Of a DNA stretch of 64,000 nucleotides, positions 38,214 through 51,600 are shown piece after piece (position 1 is the first letter of the stretch; each line of letters begins with the position of its first letter). The notes beneath the pieces were generated by a model that saw only the letters and a list, made by a program, of their open reading frames with translations, was not told the DNA's origin and did not search any database. Source of the DNA: Pithys albifrons albifrons (Eukaryota; Chordata; Aves; Passeriformes; Thamnophilidae); NCBI RefSeq assembly GCF_047495875.1, contig NC_092465.1:13028660-13092659 (forward strand), in the 5' to 3' direction. The position numbers and the translations under genes were made by a program.

Positions 38214-41200
38214 CTGCAGAGAACAAACACATACCATTTTTTAATGAACAATTATATAATTGGACACACAGACTTCAGGCAGACAGAGAACATACATATT
38301 CTTTCAGATGTGCTCTAGCAGCCTAAATTTTAAATATCACGAAGTGTATTCCAGAAACACTATTTTTAAATAAGCTTCATCTCTCTTTTTGAAACATATG
38401 TAAGGAAATAATTTTTCTTCTGTCATTTTCAGACAGTAAGAATTTCTCACTTCTCAGCTAGCTACATGATTTTTTCTGAAAGCCATTCATTAGCCGAATT
38501 TGATAATTAAAAGAAGTACTGAAACACAGATAAGGAAAAAAGGCTAGGATTTAATAAAAAACTTAGCACAAATAAGAGTCTCGTTTGGGTCACTAAATTT
38601 GAATGTACAGGTCTGTACAAGTTATTCTTCCTTATTTTATCTGAAAATCTATTCCTGACTCTAAATGAACCAGCATATTGAAAATATTTCCAAAGTTTAA
38701 CAGCACAGACAGCTGAAGCAGCCAAATACCTGACTGAGAAGCAACATTAAAGCACATTCTCTCTAAGATAACACTTCGTTCCAAATGAACTAATTCAAAC
38801 CAACTCAGTAACACTAACATTGCTTTCCACAGACAAGTGAACAAACTTGATTTCTACTCCAGGGACAAATGTGACTCTCAAAATGATATAAAAAGAATCT
38901 GTAGTTAGTACCTAGCAATTTTTTGCCTGACCTGAAAATGCTGCCAACACAGTAATTGAAACACCGAGTCTGTCATTATGACAGGACTCAATAAATACAT
39001 CTGGTGAAATTTGAAGGGAGTTTCCCAAAGAAGTCAAAGTGTCAGAGCTTCTTGAAATACAAGAGACAAGCAAAATTCTGCAAGAACAACTGTCAAACAA
39101 AAAGAAATAAGAAAGAGATGACTGATACATTTTCCACCCAGATTTTCTACTCCTCTGCCACCAAGCAGAGAAGGTTCTAATAATCTTCTGGGTGCCAAGT
39201 ATTACTGATGCTGCAGAGGATTTCTTACATCTTGCCTTGTTTACTGTAGGCAGTAAGGTATTTTCACAGCTTTAAAACAAAAAAACCCCTGCTGTTCTGC
39301 TCCCAAATGACTTCACTTCACACGGAGATTATGCAACAGTTTACTTTTACAGATGTTAGAACAGAAGTATACAACTAAAAGATCTAAAAGTATCCTATCA
39401 AAATTAATTTTTTTAATCAGATGAAATGAATAAACTATCACTGGCAGTTATTGGGCTAAAAACTCCAAGGAGCATGATAATTTATTTCATAATAATTAAA
39501 AAAAAGAACAGGTAATAATTATCCACAAATTATGCTTGAAATAATCCCAAAAGGACAATCATACCCACAACTCTATGCATTTAAGTTGAAATTACATAAG
39601 GCATACAATTCAGGTCCCATATAAATTTAGCTAAGTTGAAGTGATCTAAGAATTATCTTTGAAAAAAGATCTTATTTAAAAAAATGCTATCGAGAAAATT
39701 TCTTTATGTTTAACAAAATGCAGCAGCACTATTGTTAAAAGTTCACTACTAAAAAAATTTACTTTCCAAATTACTAAAAACAAGCAAAGAAAAAACCCAG
39801 ATGTTAACATAATAGATATAAAACAGCATAAGTACACAAGGCATTTTTATGTACCATCAATCCAAAAATAGTCACTTTAATTTTTACTAAATTAGGAGTT
39901 TCTGCTATATTTTGAAATAAACCAGTAATCAGTACAGTTTTTACAGCAAATAAAACTAATTTTAAAATTATATAGCAACACTAATTGCCTCTTGGCATTT
40001 TTCCCATGTAGATTTAAATGAGAACTCAAACTGAGAACTTATGATGGCAACTACCAGAAAACAGGAGACATTTAGAACCCAAGTTTAGGCTTACAATTTC
40101 CACAGCCAACATTACTTCTTTAAGTAACTTGCAGATACCATCTCCACAGCTTTGTTCCAATCTAATCCTGACAATGTATACTGTTTCTTAAATATCTGAA
40201 TAGATGTTTCCTAATGAAAAAGCTTAGAACTCCCCAATCAGTTTGAACTAAGAAATACAGAACATCATTTCACGACCGCAAGGAAAGTACTCCTGCAACT
40301 GAACAGCAATTTGGTAAGACAAGACGAGTTTCAACACGAAGCATTTGTTTGGATCACAATGTTTTACTCTCACTGTGAAACAAAGATAAGCATCTAGTAA
40401 AACCAGACCTCAGCTTAACCCATCTCTGATATTTATATAATGATGTTGCAGCTTGCCAAAGCAGGTGAAGGTCACAATTCTGCTTGTTGAGAAAGGTACA
40501 AAATATTTGTAATACTATCCTAACACTGAATAGCTGCTCGAAATTACAAAAAAGTATGATAGCAAGTTTAAACATTTTTTCTTCTTTTACAAAAAATGTA
40601 AAACCAATAAATGTAGATTAGCATAAAAAGAAACTTGCTTTTTTCCTACAGACACAAGTTAAACATTATTATTTCCTCATTAAACAGGAAATAATGGAAA
40701 GATATGAAAAATAGGAACTATCTAACACAAAACTGCAGTAGTTAAGACACAGAAACATCAATATTTTTTCTGAAGTATTAATTAAAAGGTTATATGTACT
40801 TATCAATCATTGCTGGAGGCAAAACATCTCAAAAATTTTGGCCTTTCAGGACAAATTTGCCATAAACACTGGACATCAATACCTTAATGGCACTTTATGA
40901 ACTGCCTATCATGCAGTACCACTTGATACACACAGATTAATTTCTAATTGCAAAATGATTTTACCTGTTCACAAACACCTATGTTTGAAAATTTAGGCAA
41001 ACACCTGCAGTTACATAGGTTTAATGCCTGAGTCCCAAACACCACTCCCTTCTCACTCTGTATTTCTGACATTTTGGTTTTGTCGCTGACCAACAGAACC
41101 GGCGCATCGACAGCAAACACCCTGAGGTATCCTTGCAGTGTCAGCCCAAACCATTCTGGACTTCTGATGGCAGAGGGATGGAAGGGCAGGTTCCAGGCTT

Positions 41201-44200
41201 TCCTGGAGGAGTCGGACTGCCCTGCTGCTCACAGCTTTGTTGGAGGCCGTGCTGCTCCTTCACTGCTGACAACGTGCTTTTATGGCTCACTGCAATGTCT
41301 GGGCTGCAGTGCCAGGAAGTGCATTCCCTGACACACAGTAACTGTCTGCTTTCATCCTACAGCTGATGCCTTTTTAATTTTAATTGGTCAAAGAAAAAAA
41401 GGGCAAGTAGCTCAGTAATGCTGAAGATTAAATTACTGAAAACTTTAACTTCTAAAATTACGGGATGTGGTAGTGGGGATTGGGTTTTTTGTTTATTTCT
41501 TGTTTCATTTGGGTTATTTCACTATTTTTAGATTTTATTTCCATTACAGTGTAAATGCATTAATTTTGAAGAGAGTTCTGGGATAATAAAGGCTCCAGAC
41601 TGAAACATTTGTCCATGACCACTAACTTTGCTCAACCCATCCCATCTACCTTGACTTAGTTTTAGCTCAAGTTTAATGTGATCTCCCTATTTATGTGCTG
41701 GCTTTAAGGGACTACAAGTAAGTCAGTCTGCATGGAAAATATGTAATTTGATGTATTTAAACAAGTAATTAAAACAAATTAAAGTAATTTGATCTTGAAC
41801 AAGCAGTTTTACGGTAATGTAAATCATCCTGATCACATTAACTTGTCAAGCTCATTTATTCCAGCCATGTGTTCAGTTGAAGTCTCCTTTTCAGGATCAA
41901 AGCAGGATTTCTTCAATTTAGCAAGCAGAGCATTTTAAAGAAAGGATTTCTGCTCTCCAAACATGTGCACAGGTTAGTTCCAACTGATTCTTCTGCCTGC
42001 CACCTACATAACCTTTATCTGGCTACAGGCCACAGGGATTACTTGCTTTGATTTGTTGTGCTCTATACAAGTGACAGCTTAGCACAAAGGTGCCTGTTTT
42101 CCAGATCAGTGGAAAGGGCCAGTTGAAATGTGAACTTAGAACATGTCACGAATTATCAAGAGACCCTGTCTGTGGTCAGTACTTTCCTGTTGGAGAAGAA
42201 ACAACACTTGAGTACCGAAGCACTGCATCCTGCAGATGATTAAGTGTTACAATCATTAGCATACAGAATACCTATAGCAATCACCAGGAGAAAAAAAAAC
42301 ATGCTAATTCATTTGATATTATCTTTGTTCTTCCTATTTTGCAAACAAGGCCATAAATATTTATTGCTAAGTACAGTGTGAACCACAATAAAGTAAAACA
42401 AAGCTATAAAATCTGAAAAACTGTATACCATGTAGGTTACATTTGCTACAACTGAATACTTTGTTACTCCCTATTTGTGAATAAACAGATTGAGGCTAAG
42501 ACAGGAGATCAAAATATTCAGCGCCAAGGAACTTTTTATTCCCTAGTCTCAGTTTTAATAGACAAACTTGCAGGCTGATCTGTATAAGCACTAAAGCGTG
42601 ATCCATGCAAGTAAAATATTTAGTACATTGGGGAGGTGGTGAGAACATATTACATAATTTTTTCTTGGGAGAGACAGATTAGACATTTGAGGATTTATAC
42701 TTGGTGATTCTGCTCTAGAGGCAACAGCATTCTCTAAAACCATACAGCTTTTGAACACCTAGATAAAAAAGGACAATCTCCCATACCTATTGTACAGCAA
42801 TCATTGCTTATTTTACCTAATTCTTATAAACAAACAAAAAACTGCAAGACAAACACTTTAATGGAGAACTCACACCCCTGAAAGCAAAGCCAAACAACAT
42901 TTACAATTACTTATGCACTTCTAATGCTTTGCACCAAACTGCATTTTGCACAGGCTGCTTTTTGGCAGGCAGGATAGACTGGGAAACTGTTAGCAAGGAT
43001 GAGAAGAGATACAGAAGAGGTAAAAGGGATATAGGAAAAAAATATCCCAGAAGGGAAATAGGAAGTCTTTGGGCATCCTTCCCCCAGCTCCATCATTCAC
43101 AATTCCCACACTTCACTACTCAGGAGTCCTGAATAGTTAAGTATTTTCTGAATGAACTACAAAAATGTCTCAAGAGAACACCCTAAACTCTTCCATCTTG
43201 ATTGAAATATCTAAAACAAAATACCACCAGGTCTATCTCTAATCTTTCATTCACTAGACAACGGATCTTTCCAAGTTTTTGCTTGATAACAGATTTCACT
43301 TCTCTGAGAGGCAGCTAAGGCTGCACAGGCTCCAACCACTGCTTGCAGAACAGAGAAATGCAATCCCTCTCACAAGTCTTCCCTAAAACATTCAAATGCA
43401 TCAACATACTGAACACTGGATATCAGAATTCAATATAATTACTGAGCACTAGAACTTTTTCAAATATTAAATTTAAACTTATCCACACAGATTTGTCAAC
43501 TGTTTCAGTTTCTCCTTCACTTCCCAGTTGAAGTCCCACAGTTCTACTGCCCCAGGACAACCTACACCTTTTCTATCCTGTTTGGTTATTCTCATACAAA
43601 GATCTCTTTAAATGCTTTAATATTTTCTTGTGAGGTCCTTGCATATTTTTCATGGTTTTTTTTCCCTCAGGAAGCTGAAAGCAAGGGTTGCACTTGTGTG
43701 AACATACACACAAAAACATGAACATTTAATTTTAACTCCTTATCAAGGATTATAGATTAGAAAATGAGATGTGTAACCTATTTTAAATTCCAGGGTCATA
43801 TGTAAAAGTTACTGATTTTTCCATTAACAGTCCCTCAGTATTCAGCAACCAGCTGTTTTCTTTCCTGCCATGCTCATTAATGTAATAGAAGGTGGTGAGC
43901 TTAAGTGAGGGAAATCACAGGACAAGAAAAAAAACCAGGGAGACACTTAAGGCTGACAGCAGTGATCAAATATAACCGTATGATGACTGAACACACCCAA
44001 GGGAAGAGCTACCATAACATCTTACTCGTGCTCAAAATGCAAAAAACACAATGCAGCAGAACAAAAGTTTCTTGTTCAACTCAATGGCAAAGCTGTCCTC
44101 CATTTCCACTAGACAACTTGAATCCATAAGGAGAATTACTAGACATAAATTATGCTTTGTATATTTGATTTTGAAATGGTGATGTGCTAGCACTGTCGAG

Positions 44201-44383
44201 GCTGCCAGCATGACTAAGTCCACAGTAACACAGCACGCACGTGTACGAGCATGCCGGCCTGGACACAACCTCCCCTTCTGTTCTGCACCCAACTCTCTTC
44301 TGAGAGTCAGACTCCAGCCATACAGCCCCCGCAAAGGGAAGCCCCAGCTTAGGGTACTGATCTGCAGTAAAGTAATGACTTAC
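38214..44383 (-). other. PTPN4 intron between coding exons 1 and 2
   Basis: A 6.2-kb intron. A GC-richer stretch at about 41066-41370 stands out from its AT-rich surroundings but matches nothing I know. No exon was recognised. Confidence 0.87.
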
Positions 44384-44538
44384 ATTAACTCTGAAAGCTT
44401 GTACAGTGTTGTCCAGGAGCAGAACGTTGCAGAGCACCTCTGTGTGCTGCCTGTCCCGTGCCAGCTCAGACGCGCGTACATTGTAGGTTCTGCCAGCAGG
44501 CAACCGGAAACGTGCGGTCATCACTGTCCACACAGGGT
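44384..44538 (-). CDS. PTPN4: PTPN4 coding exon 1 (start codon, residues 1-46)
   Basis: This exon holds 17 bases of 5' UTR (44522-44538) and the start codon at 44521-44519, with G at -3. It encodes MTARFRLPAGRTYNVRASEL, then the beginning of the ubiquitin-like F1 lobe of FERM (CNVLLLDNTVQAFRVN). The start was chosen because known PTPN4 proteins begin at the same place (MTSRFRLPAG in human, from memory). The acceptor is a TG-repeat tract ending TTGCAG, and the donor is AAT|GTAAGT. The exon ends in phase 0. At least one non-coding 5' exon must lie upstream. Confidence 0.96.
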
Positions 44539-44557
44539 CTGCAACACACACACACAT
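44539..44557 (-). promoter_or_regulatory. TG-repeat splice acceptor of the start-codon exon
   Basis: On the gene strand the acceptor reads about six TG units followed by TTGCAG, taking the place of a usual pyrimidine tract. The CA repeat on the plus strand spans 44544-44556. Confidence 0.85.
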
Positions 44558-46896
44558 GGAAAAGATCAACAAAACGCAGAGACAAGAACATCCTACTTCA
44601 AAGAAAGGAGAACAAACAGCAAGTCCATTATTTAAAAATGAATACTAAATCCATGGTAGCCAATAACAAAGCAATGTCTTACAAGTTACAACACAACCTT
44701 ATAGCAAAATACTCAGTCCTTTACTTTCTGCCCATTGTCCACACCCTCTCTATTTTAAGGCTGTTTTGTAGGTTTGCTGTTTTTTTGGGGTTTTGGTCTT
44801 TTTTTTTTTTAAAGATTCAGACCAGTATTTTCAATTCAAAAAGCATTGCAATTGCTGAATGTCATGGCTACCAGGTCCCAATATTACATGTCATTAAATA
44901 ACTAATTTCAGTGCTACACAGCAAAAAGAAATACGCTTACATAAAAAGCTTTATAGAGCAAAAGCACAGAGAAAAGACAACAGCAAACACATAAGATTTT
45001 GACGCATTATTCTGCAAGTCCTGTGCATTCACAGTGTAATTATTAGACATAAGAACTCAGAGTAATAACAAAAATATTAGCATTGGGTTTTTTCCTTCTT
45101 TTTTTTTTATAAATTACAACATGAATAGTTCAAGATTGATCAAACTACTGAATCTTCCACCTCTGTCAATTTGATTGGACACATCTAGTTTGGGAGCACA
45201 AACAATTCTTATTCTCTGAGTAAAGAACTGTGACCATCACAAGTCCACACTCTGCACTGAGCGCCAAGAAACCAAAAGCAAGAATTGACTTTAACTTTTC
45301 AGATCTAAGATTCAGATGATTATCATCCTGCCCTGGTCCAGCAAAGTACTTATACCCCCACCTGAAGCTGTTAGCCCTGTCCAATGACACCAGCTACTTT
45401 CTCAAGTACCTCACAGCATCAGGGCCTGTGATTCACCTAATTACACACTCTGCAAACTATTTCCACATCCTCTGACAAGGGCATAAGCACATGATGTTTC
45501 ATAACTTAAGCAGAGAATATATTGAGACATAAAATTAAAATACCTTAAAAGACCAGTAAAAGAAAATAGGTATTCTCAAAACTGAATATAAAATGATTGA
45601 TTTTTCCTTATTCTGCATAAAATTATGAAGACTTCAAAAGCATTTACATGTTAGCTTCATATGTACATAAATGAATAGGGGTAAGAAGTGAAAGAGCAAT
45701 CCCCTCCTAAAGAGTTGATAACTTAGATTTATAGGCTCTCATGGGAAAGTGGAAGACCAAGATCCAAACTGAGACTTTGCAGTTTAACCATCTATCACTG
45801 TAGAGCCAACCTCCTGCGCAACTGCCCTACAATCATTGAGATATTTTGCTTTTCTAAATCACATTTTCAGCTCCTGAAGCATGACCACACATCTCAGACA
45901 TAAAAAATATTCTTTATCCATCCCTATAAATGTTTCAGTTTTGGCTTAACCAGCATTTTCATATTAACAAGAACTTGCTTCCTTACCAGGCAGCTTTTTC
46001 ATTTTGGCTACTCAGTCACTCTGGCTTCAGAACTGCAATGCTGCACTTATGCAGAATTACAGCAAGTTTATTTTTGTTTTGGTAAACCAGCATGACAAAC
46101 TGAAGGATACAGACACCAGATAAACCCACCAGCTGCTAAACTCATGACTTTCTCTTAATGACAAATTAATGAAAAATTGTGTCACAAACATTAACTCTCA
46201 TGTAAAGCCAAAGAACAAAGTACACGTCTGACAGCTCCTCATGGAGAGGCTGCCTCTGCTATGCCTTCTACAGGTGTCAAAAATAAAAAGCAGGAGCAAA
46301 AATTTAACAGAGAATGGGAACTGAACCTCCATGCCAGTGATCTGAGCCAACAACGTAACAATTCCCAAACAGTATTTTGTCACACAGACACCATCTAAAG
46401 GCTGATTGCCCTGCTAGTCATAATGGCCTAAGATGGGCATCTCTATCAGTGCACCCACACAACCCATAATAATAGTCAGGACTTTAGGACGGTATTTGCC
46501 GATGAACTAAATCAAAGAAGGTTCCAGAGAAGCATGCAGTTTGATTAAAACAACTCTTTGACAGGCATATTTTAAAAGGATTTGAAAAAGTAACAAATCA
46601 ACCAAGAAATAAAGAGCGTTATCTTCACAGTCCTCTTCCACAAATACAAACACCAGTGTGCAAAGTAGGACTGTTTAGCTTCCAGTTAAGTACTGCAGTC
46701 CTAACAAATCCATATGGTAGGGAGCTCAGAGGGTCCAACTCAACAGTCCACAGCATACAGAAAGGGGAAAAAAAACCCAAAAAAACTTGCTAAAGGCCAG
46801 AAACCATCATACTCTAAGAGAAGAAAAAGGCAAATCTCACTTTTCCCCCTATTCTTTCCTCTATTTTTGTTTTATTTGCTGACCAAGACAAGACCA

Positions 46897-47041
46897 GGAG
46901 TTAGCCCAGTTGGCTAAAACTTGGTTGTACTAATGCCAAGGTCAGGGGTTCAATCCCCTGTATGGGCCATTGACTTAAGAGTAGGACTCGATGATTCTTG
47001 TGGGTCCCTTCCAACTCAGAATAGTCTGTGAGTCTGTGATT
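46897..47041 (+). mobile_element. tRNA-Ile/CR1 SINE (TguSINE1-like), copy 1
   Basis: The head reads GTTAGCCCAGTTGGCTAAAA (A box) and then AGGGGTTCAATCCCCTGT (B box), matching tRNA-Ile. The tail carries GGGTCCCTTCCAACTCAGAA and ends GTCTGTGAGTCTGTGATT, matching the CR1 3' end. This is the layout of the passerine SINE known as TguSINE1, mobilised by CR1. It is antisense to PTPN4. No clear target-site duplication was seen, as usual for CR1-type insertions. Confidence 0.92.
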
Positions 47042-48546
47042 TCTTCCTTCCTCATTGCTACCTTAAACTACACAGAAAACTTCTGAGTTTCAAACACAGC
47101 AACAAATCCCTAAGTGTGAGCAGGGAGAAAATCTGCCCTCAGTGACCCTCAAAATCAAATCCTTTAACACAGAGCAACCTTTCACTCTGGTCCTTCCATA
47201 AACCAAACCTGCAGATCTATCAAGGTTCCTTCTGTAACACAGATCATTGTTGCTACAACCAAACAAAAATCAATGATTACTCAAAGACAGCAATTTGTGT
47301 CTTTCTCAATGTAAACAAATGAAATTATCAAATTCATGAAAGAAAGTACTGTACTTGAGTTTGCTATGGAAACAAGACCACCTACACTGGGTCAGAACAA
47401 CAGTTCATCCAGCTCCCAGACGGAAGGGAAGCCTTCTCTGCTCTCTTTAAGGAAGAAAGAAATGAACAGGACACACACGGATTTCTCTCAGGTTGTTTCA
47501 CAGTCTGGAGTTGAGCATCTTCTTGGTGTGAGGCTCACATTCCCACCATGCTGGACATTAGTCATTCATGAATGTTTCTTCATGGACTTATGAAACCATG
47601 TTTTATACTTTCAGATTAGGCAGTGAAACATCACACTCCCTGTCACACACAACATGCACAGTAACTTCAATCACCATCTCACAGCAGACAAGTTTCTTGC
47701 ATGAAACCAACAGGCATTTGCAATTACAGAACACAGTTTTATGACTAAGTACAATGACTGAAATCCTGAAATACTTCTACAAAATGGAAATATAACAGCC
47801 ATGAAAGCAATAGAGGAAGGTGACAGAATACAATTTTCTGCAAACCACATTCAAAGTTACTCTTTCCCCCTATGTCAGCAAAGAAACTATGGAAGCACGT
47901 AAGGAATATGTTAAAAAGTCTTGGCCATCACACACTCTCTCAAAAATACTCCTCCTTCTAAGACCTGCCAAGACTATTCCACACAACTGCTTTGTGGCCA
48001 CTCATGCGCACACAACCCACATTTAAACCTCTATCAGCACACGTACAGTTTACAAAAAGGATGCAGTTGTTAACCACAGACAGACCCTGTAATTACTGAT
48101 CTTACTCTGCCACACTTGTTTCACAAGATAAGTGGCCCTGAATTGTATCCATATCATCTTTACTACTCCTTTCTTCCAGAAATACATGCACCAGGAACAC
48201 AGACAGTGTAATTTCTCCTGACCACGTATTGCCATTCTTGCTATACATTTTGAAAACCTCCTAACATAATAGCAGGATGGCTGGTTATTGCCTATATGGC
48301 TATAAATCACAGCTACCTGATTTCCCAACAAATACTGATATTTAAAATGACAAAGTGATAAAAAATCAGCTACACTTGTTACATACTTCTGCAACAAAAA
48401 TATGTTACACTTAATGTTAGTATGGAAAGAGGACCTATACAGGGTCCAAAGTAAAACCTGCATCCCCAAAAGTAGGACTAAAGACAAAAGCTGAGACACA
48501 ACAAAAAAAAATTTTGAGAACAACTGATTTAAACTGCAGATTACCC

Positions 48547-48690
48547 TGAGATTAGCTCAGTTGGTTAAAACTTGGTTGTAATAATGCCAAGGTCATGGGT
48601 TCAATCCCGTGTGGGCCCTTGACTTAAGAGTTGGACTCGATGATCCTTGTGGGTCCCTTCCAACTCAGAATAGTCTGTGAGTCTGTGATT
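48547..48690 (+). mobile_element. tRNA-Ile/CR1 SINE (TguSINE1-like), copy 2
   Basis: Same structure as the copy at 46897, with head GATTAGCTCAGTTGGTTAAA, B box GGGTTCAATCCCGTGT and the same CR1-like tail ending GTCTGTGATT. The two copies are in the same orientation, about 1.65 kb apart, and nearly identical over their tails. Flanks differ, so these are separate insertions and not a duplication. Confidence 0.93.
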
Positions 48691-51600
48691 AACTTAAGCA
48701 AGGTACTACCGTGTGTATATATCCATGTCATGGGCACTGCCATGGTCACTTACATTAAAATATTTTTATACATCCAAACAGATTATTTAAATTGGACTCA
48801 GATTAATCTTTCCATATGAAGAAGGTCTCTGTTAATAATTTTTCAGTGTCTTCAGCTGAGCATGTAATACTCAGATACATGAATTAACCCTCCAAAGTAC
48901 GAGCTGCTACAGCAACTGGAGAAGGACAGAACTTGTGCAATGAAACTCCACTTTCCTCTCAGGTCTGTGGAGGGAGTAAGTTGTACATTTCCTGCCTGAG
49001 CTCAGGTTTCAAGAGATGAAGCAATTCGAGGGAGTGTTCCCTATCAAAGAGCAGAACATTCCTGCAATACTGGCTTGGTTAGGACACTGAAGAGCACACA
49101 GAAGCCTGAAGTAAATTTTCGGTGTCCTTTATACTTTTATGTAAATGTCTACAGTAAAATGACAATTTGCTTGGGCTTACAATAAACTAACTGATTTTAA
49201 GCAGCTTAGTAAATAAGCAGTTGGTTAAGCATGTAATTAACTGAAATTTAATTTATCCAAGAGTGAAACCACTTTGCTGACTTGATGCAAACTTTCTTTA
49301 AAAGAACTATTCATGTACTGTACAGAAAAACAGAACACACTTCCCTATGCACGTGTGCACGAAAGAACATGAGAAATGTCATTTTTCATGGCTTCTCTAA
49401 GACAGCTAAAAAGACAATGCATTACCACATTTCCATTTGTTTATAAGCTCCTATCTTAGTAATGTAGAAGGCCTGTATTTCCACTGTGGCCCAACTCTTC
49501 ATTTGGGGGAACACATTACACGAATTTGCTACAAGGGGCAGAAAAGGAGGCCAGAGTAACACAAGATCCACGTCCTTACAATATGATGCAGTTTGAATAC
49601 ATCAAGTAAAATGTAGACTCCATCATTACTAAAATTATCCAGACAATCTAGTTATAAGGAAAAAAAGCTATTAAAAATACAAAGACAATTTTGAAGCTTT
49701 AAACAGAGTAATACAACAAACTGCATTTCAAACCAACATTGAGTTATAGCTAGAGCCCATCTTCATATACATTTATTGAAAAAACCTTAGTGAAACCATA
49801 TTAAATGTTTTAATCCATACCAGTTTGAAAATGCTAAACAGTTGATTGAGAGCTACTGAGAATTCCATATTGGTCCAACAAGAACATTCAAATTTTTTAT
49901 CTTTCAAAAATTTGTTTAGAAAGCTTTCAGTAATTTTCATGTAGCCCAAAGCTTCAGGACATTCCTTATAAATAAAATCAGAGTAGAAATGCATTTTCAT
50001 TTAAGTGAGTCGACCCATGCACTGCAATCCTGAACTTGTTCCAACAATTCATATTTCATTCATTTCTTCCTGCTTTCTGCTGACCAAACAATGGAAAGTA
50101 TCCATCAATCTTTAAAGCTGATAAGTAAACATTGGCTCATTTCCCTTTGCAGTCACCATGGGCAAAGGTTTCAGCAAGACTTCTAGTCAGGCAACAGCAT
50201 CGTTATTGACTCTGGGCTGTATCAAAAGCTTCTGTTTAATTTCTAAGTTTATTAATTATCTTTAAAATAGAAATTAATCAAATTCATTACCCTTAAAGCA
50301 AACAATATACTCCTGAAAAGTTATCATATGGCCACTTACGAAACTTTTCATGAAACTTCTCTGGAAATGAGGAATATCATATTTTCACTGCTGACAAACA
50401 GGGACAATTACTGTGACTGTGCAACAAAACTACAAGCACAAGTCCTTCAGTGCCAACACATTCCCAAGCAGTTGTCAAAAGAGACCACTGGATACAAGGA
50501 GACATCGGCTTTGGAAGGGAAAGTTCCCAAAACCTCAGCAACCTCTTCCCTGGTGGGTAACCAAACTGTGCTCCCTTAGTCCCGGTATCTGCACAGGGCT
50601 GGCAGCTCCGAGACCCCAAACTCTCCTGCTCAGGTTTTCCTGCTCCCTTCGTTACAGCCTGGCCCTGAGCAGCCTTCACACTTCCTACATAAAAATGATG
50701 AACAAGTTTACCTGATCTCCAGCTGCTTCTATACATTCCTCCAAGGCTTCTATTACCTGCAGACACTGAGCTACTTGATTAAATCCCTCATATATGCCAG
50801 AAGTACAGAACAGCAAAAGAAATTCCTATCTGGCTTCACAACTGCATTCCAACGAATGAGCTACTCTTAACACCCTCCTTTTCTACCTCCTCAATCCTCA
50901 AACACATGAAGAGTCAAATCTAACACCAAAGCATTCATTCTTAAATCTGACACTTTCTGAAAATTTTGAGGCCCAAGTTCAACAGTTGAGAGAAAAGAAG
51001 TTGAATTTAGTCTCTCTCCTCAACCATCAACTTCTCCTACATATGAGCCAGCAGCAGAGAATTAATTTTAGCCACTGAGATAAGTTTCTAAGATCGTTCA
51101 ATCATCTTGTTTTATGAACAAGGGATTCCATAGGGTTGGCTGTGGATTTCAGTACAGGCTTGATGCCTGAATTAATAAGTACTCTCAGTTAAAAAAAATC
51201 ACTTGAGAACTTCTTTTTAAATTAAGACCTTCTTGAAAAATGCTTTTTATTAACTTCTTTGGAAAGGGGTTTCAAATTTGAACAACTGCTGTGTGATATC
51301 AAGCAAGATTTTCAATGTTATAATCACATAATTAGTAATAGAGACAAAGGTTACAGATGAAACACCTTGCTCTGTCAGTCCCAGAATTTCATACTTTCTA
51401 ACATAAGAATAATAATTAATGAGTGTTTGGTCCATCCACACAGGATAGTGGCAAATTTGTTAGAGACAGCTGGAGCCTGTATATCAGAACACAGCGAATT
51501 AGTGAGATAGGACTGTAGCAAGCTACTATTTCATCCGAAAAATAAACTATTTTGACGATTTGACAATTCCCTCCCTTGCTCCTCCCTGACCCCAAGAGCA

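Larger units (their letters stand above)
4668..44538 (-). other. PTPN4: PTPN4 gene, 5' half (14 coding exons)
   Basis: This is the non-receptor protein tyrosine phosphatase PTPN4 (PTP-MEG1), a cytosolic and membrane-associated enzyme that removes phosphate from tyrosine. In known orthologs an N-terminal FERM domain targets it to the membrane and cytoskeleton, a PDZ domain binds partner C-termini, and a C-terminal PTP domain is catalytic. Identification rests on near-identity of the joined exons to vertebrate PTPN4 as I remember it, including MTARFRLPAGRTY at the start, SFKCKQFFIQLRKE in F3 and SVGHLVDH in the linker. Exons were joined by GT-AG sites and phase, giving 1364 coding bases, or 454 codons plus 2. 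The known protein is about 926 residues, so only the first half is here. The PDZ domain and the phosphatase with its HCSAGIGRTG loop are not in the window. The close paralog PTPN3 has the same plan, but the residues fit PTPN4 better. Confidence 0.97.

Noticed and set aside
48050..48523. 157-codon minus-strand reading frame
   Set aside because: Composition typical of chance frames in AT-rich DNA, with no recognisable motif.
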